64,000 nt of DNA from Enterococcus crotali (lineage in GTDB: Bacteria > Bacillota > Bacilli > Lactobacillales > Enterococcaceae). The DNA lies in the NCBI RefSeq assembly GCF_000633635.1, contig NZ_AYPQ01000002.1:299643-363642 (forward strand), read 5' to 3'. Below the pieces are notes generated by a model that was not told the origin of the DNA, ran no database searches, and saw only the letters and a program-made list of their open reading frames with translations. A program made the translations under genes and the position numbers. Shown in pieces: positions 1 through 8,163 of the stretch; the first letter of the stretch is position 1; the number at the start of each line of letters is the position of its first letter.

Positions 1-69
1 AGCTACAATAGCTTAGAAGCAGTATCTACACAGTTTTTATATACTAAGACCAAAACTTTTTCTACTAAT

Positions 70-3000
70 TTATGGAGTCTCGCTAAGTTCAAATAGAATT
101 TCACCGTGATACTTTCCTAAAGCATTGACTGCCCCAGGTGCGATTTCCAACTTAAGTCCATCACCTGCTGGACTCCAATCCTTGCTAATATCGTATTTAC
201 CAGTATCTAGATTTTGAAAAACCGGTAGTGACTGACTATTTAAAATGGTTTCTGTCTTCCCATGCTTATAACGGACTGCATTTTTGAGAGGTGTTTTCCC
301 ATCCTCATTTAGTAGTTCCTCCGTCAACTTCACATTTAGCGACCAACCTGGTTTACTTTCTCTAGTATCTGATACAACCAAAGGCAGTCCAATCACTTCA
401 GGGTCGTCGATACGTATCTTCTTGTAAGATGCGACCTGTAAACGAAAGTCGAATGCTTCTGGTGAGGATACATAGGTTAAACGTCCAGTAAATTTATATT
501 CCCAAAAAGCGGTGGAACTATTCACATCTATTAATTCTTTTGGTACAGAAGAATCTACCAGTGTGTATTGTTGTTTTAACTTCGTTATAGTTGCTTGTAC
601 TTCTTCTTCTAGAGCTAAATCAATTTTCGTTCCTAGTTCGCGATCAATCGTGATATCTGGATGGATCGTGTCTCCTACTGAATTGACAAATTTTGCTTTA
701 AAATGGACAACTTCTGTTAAGTGATAGCTAACTTCTTCTGATTCTTGGTTGTACTTATCTAATCCCTTTACAAAAATATCGTAACTAGCACCGGCTGGTA
801 ATAAAGCTTCAGCGATTGAAAAACTGAATTTACCAGTCGTTTGATCGATTGTAACATCCTTTTCGGAAACCTCTTGATAAACCGCTCCTGCTTCCCCATT
901 TTTCACGATCTTATATTGGAATTTTACTGGGAAGTATTCTGTCTTGAGTGTTCCTTTTACAACTTGTGTCTCGCCAAGCGATGGCCCCTGTTGATTCTCT
1001 AATGTTAACGCTGGTTTTCCAGGCATAATAAATTGAACGTCTTGTGAATCAGCAGATTCTACGCCAAAACGGTCCTTCACCTTGATTTTAACCGTATGAT
1101 TTGTGCCAAAACTCAACTCAGAAGCTGGAATTTTAAACTTATCACCTGCCCCTGATACAGTATCTAACGTATCTGTTTTTGTGCCAATTTCTTGCTCCAG
1201 CGTGTTCCACTCATTATCATCTACTTGATACAGCAATACAAGTGGATAATATAACCCCACATGAGCATAGCTTGAGAGTGCTAGTTCGTATTCTGATGCA
1301 CCATCAATTAAGGTTTTGACAGTTGAATCTAACGTAAAAACAGGCTTTTTCTGATCCATGGATAGCTTAAGGCCTTCTACGTTAGACTTAAGCCCGAATC
1401 TATTTGCTGCATAGATATCAAATACATGATTGGCACCTGTTGTCATTGGAATTTCACTTGCTGGTATGACAAAAGAGAATGTTGATTCACCACTCTGCAC
1501 AACAGTTGCCTGTTTATACTCTGTGGTATCCCATTTTTTATAATAAATAGGTGTTGGTTTAAACTCATCTCTGTCACTCAAGGTTCCTGTTACAATATAG
1601 TCTTTGCCAGTTAATAGATCACTGTTTTTATTTAAACTTATGACAGGATCTTGCGCTTCATAGAGTGTATATTCACTTACTGCAGACTCTGATTGCTTGT
1701 CTGGATCATCCTTATCTATCAAGGTAAGTTTAATCGTATGTTTCTTATCAGCATTTGGCGTAAGATCAGAAATCGGAAGAGCATATTTAACTTCTCCTCC
1801 TGCACCTGCTACATAAGCCTGCAACTTTTGAACTTCTTTTTTTGGTCCTCCATCAATTGAAGCATATAGATAAGAGGTCGAGCTGTCTGAATCCTCCCAC
1901 TGACCAGTGATGAGATGTTCCGTATCTTTTGTTCTGTTATATACTCCCTCATTTTCATCTAATGCTAGGGAAGGGACAAAACTAATTGCTTTAAGACCAA
2001 TATTGTAATTATAGCCAATAACTGTTCCTTTAGTAAAATTTTCTATCGGCTGAGTTTTCATTCTAATTGCAGTATCTCCACCGTCTACTCTACCCTCATA
2101 AACAACTGTACCAGCTGCGTTGCCATTGAGTTCATCACCTTGAGAATCTATATTGGGAAATCCTCTATACTTCTCTTCTATAAAACTATTCGCGTACTGG
2201 TCAACATATTGTCCACCTCTCCAATTCTCTACAGGAGTGTCTGTTTTAAACATATAATTCAGTAAATATACCTTACCTTCCGGCATGTTATCCCTGTCTT
2301 CTTCACGCGACATTCTAATTTGTAGTCCTTTTTGAGAACCATATAAACGAATCGGAACGTCATCCTTCTTATAAAGATAAGTATCATAACTTGATCCTAA
2401 TGCAACTTGCTCGAACGTATTTAGAGAGTCGTTATTTTTGACATAAGTATCTATTTTTACGGAACCAGTTTCTTCATGTGGTTCCATTGTGATTTGTCCT
2501 AGAAAATCAATAGCTACGTTTGTTGAAGCTTCGTAACTAGTTTTTAAATCAGTTTGCATCATGTAAGAAGTATTCCCATTAGCTACCTTCTTATACAACC
2601 GAACATTTTCAGGTTCTCCTAAGGTTAAAGATTCTGGAGAGCTTCCGTTCTTAAATATAAAATTAAACGGTTTACTCGTCTGTGCACCAATGGCGGCACC
2701 AAAAAGTCCTGATATTTCTTCTGCAGTCCCTGGCTCATCCGGGGTCAGTGGGTCCCTTACATCCGGATCAAATAAATAAACGTTGGGTACAACTGGTTGA
2801 ACACCACCAGGATCATCAACAATCGTCTCCCCTATTCGACCAAAACCACCAAATTGGTATCTTAATTCCGCACCTTCCGGCGTTACTATCTTTCCAGCTC
2901 ATATTTCTTCAAGGGTGTCCATCCTTTTGAGATTGGATCATCAATATACGCATCATTAGACACTATGTTCTTGTTTTGTCTCACTGTTTTTGTGTCCACC

Positions 3001-3116
3001 GCTACCTTTTGAGGTTCTGGCGATACAGTTTCATTTGCTTTTATAACAGATAATGTGTTTCTTCCAAATAAGAATACAGCTACTAACAATAAAATAACTA
3101 TTAATTTTTTTCTCAA
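70..3116 (-). pseudogene. Giant WxL-like surface protein (locus C), one frameshift
   Basis: The gene reads from a TTG at 3116, behind a GGGGGGA ribosome site, to a stop at 70. The start encodes a signal peptide (MRKKLIVILLLVAVF). The frame closes at 2886, but the next frame continues at once. One extra A in the A3 run (T3 at 2891-2893) joins ELE to KIVTPEGAEL and gives about 1015 residues. The middle holds repeated beta-rich Ig-like segments. The last ~170 residues closely match the end of the 28854-32015 protein, including GWSL and AVNALGKYHGEILFEL. The first W-x-L is present, but F stands where WxL domains have the second Trp. It is probably exported and bound to the wall without sortase. 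No partner genes are visible because the left edge follows the stop by 69 bases. Confidence 0.75.
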
Positions 3117-3437
3117 CTAATATCCCCCCATATTTATTCATAGACAGCGTTCACAACATTTCTAATGCTATTGATTCTGTCTAAGAAAATAAAATAATTA
3201 TAGAAGAAAAAACATCAGATTGTTTGTTAGCATGTAAAATTGTCTAAAAATGTTATTTACTTCATATAATCGTTCATCTACTATGATACCGTATTATTAA
3301 TTTTCGTTTTTCCAATAAAAGGATAGACCAAAGAAGCAAATGAAATACATTAAGTAGTAGAGCAGCAACTTTTTTAAGCATATCCATTGAAATCAAACCA
3401 AAATTTGTTATCTTATACTTAAAGGAGAGTGAAGAAA
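3117..3437. other. Intergenic region between divergent genes
   Basis: This AT-rich region separates the leftward WxL-like gene from the rightward VOC gene and should hold both promoters. The only clear signal is the AAAGGAG ribosome site at 3421-3427. I see no RNA gene or strong hairpin. Confidence 0.5.
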
Positions 3438-3824
3438 ATGAAACAACCAATAACATTTATTTCAGTAACAGAACATGCTAAAAAGCAAATGGATTTTTAT
3501 GTTGACGTTTTTCCACATACTACGATTCAATCTGTTACTTATTATGATGCGTATCCTGAACGTGTCTTGAATGGACAACTAGATTTAAATGGGCCATTAC
3601 TCTATTTTTTAGAAATGGGACCTGAAAATCCTGTTACCTCTGGTTGGAATCTCTCATTATTTGTAGAAATGGATACTGAAGAAGAATTTGACCACATTTT
3701 TTCAGCACTTTCTGCTGAAGGCGTAGTCATGATGGGGCCTGAAGCTGCTGGCATTTTCAAAAAAGTGACGTGGCTGACTGATAAATTTGGTATTACTTGG
3801 CAGTTAGTGTTTGCTGGTAAATAG
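3438..3824 (+). CDS. VOC family (PhnB-like glyoxalase/bleomycin-resistance) protein
   Basis: A 128-residue protein of the vicinal-oxygen-chelate superfamily. The PhnB-like pattern is clear: MDFYVDVFPHTTI near the N-terminus, YFLEMGPENP in the middle and FGITWQLVF at the end, as in proteins once labelled 3-demethylubiquinone methyltransferase-like. I chose the ATG at 3438, about 10 bases after AAAGGAG. A GTG at 3429 would leave almost no spacing. The substrate cannot be predicted, since this family covers metal-dependent enzymes and non-catalytic resistance proteins. It is monocistronic and followed by a hairpin shared with the convergent anti-sigma gene. Confidence 0.8.
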   Translation: MKQPITFISVTEHAKKQMDFYVDVFPHTTIQSVTYYDAYPERVLNGQLDLNGPLLYFLEMGPENPVTSGWNLSLFVEMDTEEEFDHIFSALSAEGVVMMGPEAAGIFKKVTWLTDKFGITWQLVFAGK

Positions 3825-3829
3825 AAAAG

Positions 3830-3860
3830 CCGCTTCCTACTTTATCTAGTATGGAAGCGG
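3830..3860. terminator. Terminator-like hairpin between convergent genes
   Basis: An 8-bp perfect stem (CCGCTTCC with GGAAGCGG) encloses a 15-base loop just after the VOC stop. The T tract is weak on the plus strand and better (CTTTTC) on the minus strand, so it may serve both genes. Confidence 0.6.
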
Positions 3861-3926
3861 TAAATTAGATTTAATTTTAATGCTCAAGTCAGTGCTTGCA
3901 GCATCCGATTTTTCTTTTTACACAAA

Positions 3927-4991
3927 CTATTGACGCTTAAATTCGACCTCAGTATTGCCATAATGAAGTAGCAACAAATCTGCTTGATCATATCCTGGGT
4001 AATCAAAAACCACCTGATAATACTGTTTTCCATCTTTTTCATCCGTGCTAATTTCTCTTAGCAAATAACGCTCTTCTTGACCATTGATTGTAGCTTGCAG
4101 CCAGATATCATCTATATCGACTAATTCATTAAACCTCTTATCACTCGTTGTCATCACAAACGAATTTGGATACACCAGCCCCGACACTATTTCTGACCAT
4201 GAAGGATCAGTTGGAGCAAAATCAAGCGCATCAAACGACTTGATTTTCGACGTATCAATCGGCAATTCCCACATACCTTGAAGCTCTTCAAATATTTTCC
4301 CTTCTTTTCCTTCATGAGATCCTGGACTATCATCCATAGGATACATCGCAGTTAAACGATTAATGACAATTACTGCATTCTCCAATGCTGGTACATTCCC
4401 ATCACTTGCGCGAAGTCGATAAGTCAATTCTAACTGATTTGTGCTATGATCAAAATGAGAATCAGATACAATTGAATGAAACAGATTCAAATTCTCATGT
4501 GATTCTGACAAACCACTTTTCAAATCAACCAGATAACGGCCATCACCATTTTTAAGTGCAAAATTCACCCCATAATTATCAAGCGTTTTATCAGTGAATT
4601 TTGACTTTCTTGGAACTTCGATCGTAAAATGCAGACCTATTTCATTTTGATCTGCATAAACTTCATTTAGCTTGATTTCAATCTCTTCATTTTTTGCTTT
4701 TGTACTTTGTTGCGTGACAAAGCCTTTATCTTGAAGCGTCTTAGAGGTGAATTGTCCGAGGTGCAAAAAATTAGTTACGGCTTTACCAATTGGCGTAAAG
4801 GCTAATGAAAGTCCTAATAAGAGGATCGCTGCAAATACAATGAATGGCAGAATTTTTTTCTTTTTAGGGTGCACGTGTTTCTTTTCTTGAGAGATTGTTT
4901 GGTATGCTGTATCGAATGCTTGACGAGCTTCTTGAGAGACTGATTGAGTTTCTTTCATTGTCTTATTCAACTCTTCTTCAAAATCTTTCAT
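3927..4991 (-). CDS. Anti-sigma factor-like membrane protein (DUF4179 type)
   Basis: 354 residues. The N-terminal ~45 residues are charged and cytoplasmic. One membrane segment follows at about residues 48-66 (ILPFIVFAAILLLGLSLAF), and the rest is a large extracellular beta-rich domain. This is the layout of DUF4179 proteins encoded beside ECF sigma factors in Firmicutes. Its start overlaps the stop of the sigma gene by 4 bases (ATGA), so the two are translationally coupled. By family logic it holds the sigma factor at the membrane until an envelope signal arrives. The signal is not evident from sequence. Confidence 0.8.
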   Translation of the reverse strand: MKDFEEELNKTMKETQSVSQEARQAFDTAYQTISQEKKHVHPKKKKILPFIVFAAILLLGLSLAFTPIGKAVTNFLHLGQFTSKTLQDKGFVTQQSTKAKNEEIEIKLNEVYADQNEIGLHFTIEVPRKSKFTDKTLDNYGVNFALKNGDGRYLVDLKSGLSESHENLNLFHSIVSDSHFDHSTNQLELTYRLRASDGNVPALENAVIVINRLTAMYPMDDSPGSHEGKEGKIFEELQGMWELPIDTSKIKSFDALDFAPTDPSWSEIVSGLVYPNSFVMTTSDKRFNELVDIDDIWLQATINGQEERYLLREISTDEKDGKQYYQVVFDYPGYDQADLLLLHYGNTEVEFKRQ

Positions 4992-5506
4992 TTTACTGTT
5001 CCTCCTTCAGATCCAATATATTCTTTTTGCAATAATGCTCGCCCTCGAGCTAAACGAGATTTGATCGTTCCAGTGGGTTCAGTTAAAATCTCACTGATTT
5101 CCTTTACCGAAAAACCATTGTAATAATACAATACAAGAGGAATCCGATAAATTGGTTTTAGCCCAAGCAGTAAGTCATTCATTCCTAAATGCTCTGTCTC
5201 TTGCCTATCAACTAAAAATGGATAATCCTCTATATCAAAAGAGGGTTCCAAGTTCAATGACTTCTTACAGTGATTGATCATTATTCGACATATCCAAGTA
5301 TTGAAATATTTTGGATTTTTAAGTTGATCCATTTTTTGGTACGCAGTGATCACCGTTTCTTGCAGTACATCTGCTATATCTTGTTCATTCGATAAAAACC
5401 GTCTAGCCATATTATAAAGTACTATTTCGTACTCTTGAATCAATTGAATAAATGCCTCTTGATTCCCCTTTTGAGCCTTTTTAACTAAAAACACATCGTT
5501 TGCCAA
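4988..5506 (-). CDS. ECF-type RNA polymerase sigma factor
   Basis: About 172 residues. Region 2 is seen in YNMARRFLSNEQDIADVLQE and the following TWICRIMINHCKK. Region 4 is seen in YRIPLVLYYYNGFSVKEISEILTEPTGTIKSRLARGR, a helix-turn-helix typical of sigma-70 region 4. I chose TTG at 5506 because AAGGGAG lies 8 bases upstream (5515-5521) and it gives the usual short start (xANDVFLVKKAQKG). An ATG at 5524 and a TTG at 5530 are in frame but poorly placed. It is co-transcribed with the anti-sigma gene. It probably drives an envelope-stress regulon, and such factors often activate their own promoter. Confidence 0.85.
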   Translation of the reverse strand: MANDVFLVKKAQKGNQEAFIQLIQEYEIVLYNMARRFLSNEQDIADVLQETVITAYQKMDQLKNPKYFNTWICRIMINHCKKSLNLEPSFDIEDYPFLVDRQETEHLGMNDLLLGLKPIYRIPLVLYYYNGFSVKEISEILTEPTGTIKSRLARGRALLQKEYIGSEGGTVK

Positions 5507-5644
5507 GTAAAATACTCCCTTCATCTCCAACAGTTAATTTGAACCTTCTATCTATTAGAGTCTAAAAAAACGTAAATGGTTGCATCAAAATTATAAAATA
5601 GTTACATTTATATAGACAGTACTATATTTTAGGAAAACATAAAT

Positions 5645-5686
5645 AAAGGATAAGGCAAATAGTCAGCGCTATTTGCCTTATCCTTT
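5645..5686 (-). terminator. Rho-independent terminator of the LPXTG adhesin gene
   Basis: A perfect 18-bp stem (5645-5662 with 5669-5686) has a 6-base loop and a T-rich tail on the minus strand. It lies 12 bases after the adhesin stop and separates that gene from the sigma operon. Confidence 0.85.
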
Positions 5687-5697
5687 AGCCTATTTTT

Positions 5698-7608
5698 TTA
5701 TTTAGCTGTTTTCCTGCGATTTAGAATATATACTCCTACAGCCGCCATGATTACTGCCAAACCAGCAAGTATAGTACTATTGCTCTCTTTACTTCCTGCC
5801 TTAGGTAGCTGTTCTTTTGCTTGAGCTTTAGAAGCGTTCAAAAGTACTTTATCTACTTTCGGTTGTTCCTTCGTTTCTTTTACTGGTATCCGCTCACCTT
5901 CTGCGTGCCCATTTGGTTTAATTTCCTCTTTTACAGGCTTATCTTGGCGTACTTCTACCTCTTTACCAGAGATTTCAGGCTCTAGTGGTGGAACTTCTGT
6001 TACTTCCACGCTCTCTGGATCAATTGGTTTGATTTCTTCCAGTTTAGTTGATTCATCTTCGATCGTTTCAACTTGTTCATCAACGCGGATTTCCGGCTGT
6101 TCTTCTTTCGCTTCTTTTAATTCTTCTTCTTGGCTTTCTTTTGCTTTTTCTTCCTCGATCGGCTGAATATCGACTAATTCATTCGATTCGTCTTCGATGA
6201 TTTCAGTTTGCTCATCAACGTGGATTTCTGGCTGTTCTTCTTTCGCTTCTTTTAATTCTTCTTCTTTCGTCTCTTTCGCCTTCTCTTCCTCGATTGGTTG
6301 AATATCGACTACTTCATTCGATTCGTCTTCGATGATTTCAGTTTGCTCATCAACGTGGATTTCTGGCTGTTCTTCTTTTGCTTCTTTTAATTCTTCTTCT
6401 TTCGTCTCTTTCGCCTTCTCTTCCTCGATTGGCTGAATATCGACTACTTCACTCGATTCGTCTTCGATGATTTCAGTTTGCTCATCAACGTGGATTTCTG
6501 GCTGTTCTTCTTTCGCTTTGTTTAACTCTTCTTTCGTTTCTTTCGGTTGTTCTGGATCAAGCGGTGTAATCTCTTCTAACTGACCTGATTCATCTTCAAT
6601 GATCTCTTCTTGCTCAACAGGGTCTTTTATTCGCTCATTTTCGTCACCTGTGGCATTACCATCTAAAAAGATATTCTTCACTTTATATGTTGTCGTTTCA
6701 TTTATTGCTTTTTCATAATAAAATTGATAATCGATTTGACAATCGTTCGTAAAGTTTGCTTGTTTTTTTCCAGCTTCGGTTATCGTTGCTGTGTACATAA
6801 TTGAAAATGAAGCCAAGCGTGCTTTTTCACGATAGATTCGAATAACAAAAGCGTTGTCTGCTCCAAATTCTACTGTACCATATCCTTGATTTACAAATTC
6901 TTCTAAACTTAACGCTGATCTGCCTAAATAATTATCAACAGTAAATATAAAACTATCTTTATTTAGCACTTGGCCTCCACCGGATCGATCGGTCAAAACA
7001 ATATCGTTACCTAGTTCGCTTTTATTCAAATTAGCATTTAGAAACCAACGAATTTGACCTGATTTCCCTAAAAGATCTCCAGTTTTATAAAAGAAGGGTT
7101 TCTCCCCTTCAACGCCACCACCGGTATGTCCTTTGACGATAATATTTGGTACAGTGATCGATGTGCCCAAATTTACTGGTATTTCTTTCACTGTATTTTC
7201 TGCAACATTTTTTACGCGCACACCAAAAGTAAATTCACCACGGACATGAGCCAGCTGATTTACTTTTTCATTAAATGTAGCAATTACTTTATCTTTATAG
7301 ACACGGACTATTCCTAATCCATTTAAATCAATTTCACGTGGTGTATTATCAGAATCCACAAGACCTTCAAGCTCTTTTGGCAACGTTAAAGTCAATGTAT
7401 CTCCAGCCTTTAACTTTGCATCCGCTTTTTCACTAAAGGTTACTCGAATAGACGTCAGTTCGCCATCTGATAATTCGGTTTTATCAAAATGTATCCCATC
7501 AACAAAGCCTCCACTACTTAATTCAGCCGCCAATGACGGTTGGCTAAATCCAACTGCTCCTAAGAACCCTACAAACATTACGACACACCATGATAATTTT
7601 TTTAACAT
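5698..7608 (-). CDS. LPXTG-anchored adhesin with acidic 45-residue repeats
   Basis: 636 residues. A signal peptide ends near residue 28 (SLAAEL). Residues ~30-315 resemble the Ig-like adhesive A region of Gram-positive MSCRAMM proteins (early motif FDKTELSDGELTSIRVTF, then repeated beta strands). Residues ~360-540 are a Glu/Lys-rich stalk of three near-identical 45-residue units beginning EEQPEIHVDEQTEIIEDES, with degenerate partial units on both sides. The end is a sorting signal: LPKAG at 601-605, a hydrophobic span and an RRK tail. LPKAG is a variant of LPXTG but fits sortase A anchoring. The ligand is unknown. It is transcribed alone. Confidence 0.85.
   Translation of the reverse strand: MLKKLSWCVVMFVGFLGAVGFSQPSLAAELSSGGFVDGIHFDKTELSDGELTSIRVTFSEKADAKLKAGDTLTLTLPKELEGLVDSDNTPREIDLNGLGIVRVYKDKVIATFNEKVNQLAHVRGEFTFGVRVKNVAENTVKEIPVNLGTSITVPNIIVKGHTGGGVEGEKPFFYKTGDLLGKSGQIRWFLNANLNKSELGNDIVLTDRSGGGQVLNKDSFIFTVDNYLGRSALSLEEFVNQGYGTVEFGADNAFVIRIYREKARLASFSIMYTATITEAGKKQANFTNDCQIDYQFYYEKAINETTTYKVKNIFLDGNATGDENERIKDPVEQEEIIEDESGQLEEITPLDPEQPKETKEELNKAKEEQPEIHVDEQTEIIEDESSEVVDIQPIEEEKAKETKEEELKEAKEEQPEIHVDEQTEIIEDESNEVVDIQPIEEEKAKETKEEELKEAKEEQPEIHVDEQTEIIEDESNELVDIQPIEEEKAKESQEEELKEAKEEQPEIRVDEQVETIEDESTKLEEIKPIDPESVEVTEVPPLEPEISGKEVEVRQDKPVKEEIKPNGHAEGERIPVKETKEQPKVDKVLLNASKAQAKEQLPKAGSKESNSTILAGLAVIMAAVGVYILNRRKTAK
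6060..6600 (-). repeat. 135-bp tandem repeats inside the adhesin gene
   Basis: Three full 135-bp copies plus partial copies at each end encode the acidic stalk. The copies are almost identical at the DNA level, so copy number can change by recombination or slippage, and short-read assemblies may collapse them. Confidence 0.85.
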
Positions 7609-8163
7609 CTTTTATACATCGTCCCTTTCTTTGATTGATATAGACCAATATGTATTTTTTATTGCTAGTATGAAAAGCAACTTTTTTGATGTTAAACAAA
7701 ATATCAACTCGTGTCAAAGTATATACATTTTAGATTAAATTATAATGATTGTTATTTTTATCAGTTACTTTTTCTAACAAAATTATTAATTATCAATTGA
7801 TAATTTCAAGAAAAATAATTTCTATACTTAGATTTATTGCTCAAAAAAATATATTGACACAACAGTCTTTAGATACGAGAAGTAAGAAGGAATTTAAGGT
7901 AAATTCTTTTCAAATTCATCGAATGACTAGCTTCTTTATGATTAACAGTAGCAAAGCGACCTTTAGTGATTGGTTATACCGTTTATTGGGCTTTAGAATA
8001 CAAAAAACAGGCTTGAGACATAAGTCTCAAGCCATTTGTACTTGCTCTTCATTTTTGATTCACTCATTTAGATAATCTATAGCTTATTTCAAATAGCGCT
8101 AATCACATAAACAAAGAGTAGGGTTTTTAGCAACAGCCTATTTTTAAGCTTCACATTACTGAC
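7609..8163. other. 555-base gene-poor region
   Basis: It holds the promoter side of the adhesin gene and a terminator for the M6 protease gene at 8010-8033. A 108-codon open frame on the plus strand (7749-8075) has no ribosome site and runs through that terminator, so I do not call it. The stretch from ~7870 to 8000 has better base composition than its flanks and could be a gene remnant, but I cannot identify it. Confidence 0.5.
8010..8033 (-). terminator. Terminator downstream of the M6 protease gene
   Basis: A perfect 10-bp stem (GGCTTGAGAC with GTCTCAAGCC) has a 4-base loop and T6 on the minus strand. It lies about 130 bases after the protease stop, which suggests a long 3' untranslated region. 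Confidence 0.75.

Noticed and set aside
6060-6600. CRISPR-like array
   Set aside because: The 135-bp units are in-frame coding repeats of an adhesin with no spacers.
7749-8075. 108-codon plus-strand frame
   Set aside because: It has no ribosome site, a low-complexity hydrophobic start and no family signal, and it crosses a clear minus-strand terminator at 8010-8033.
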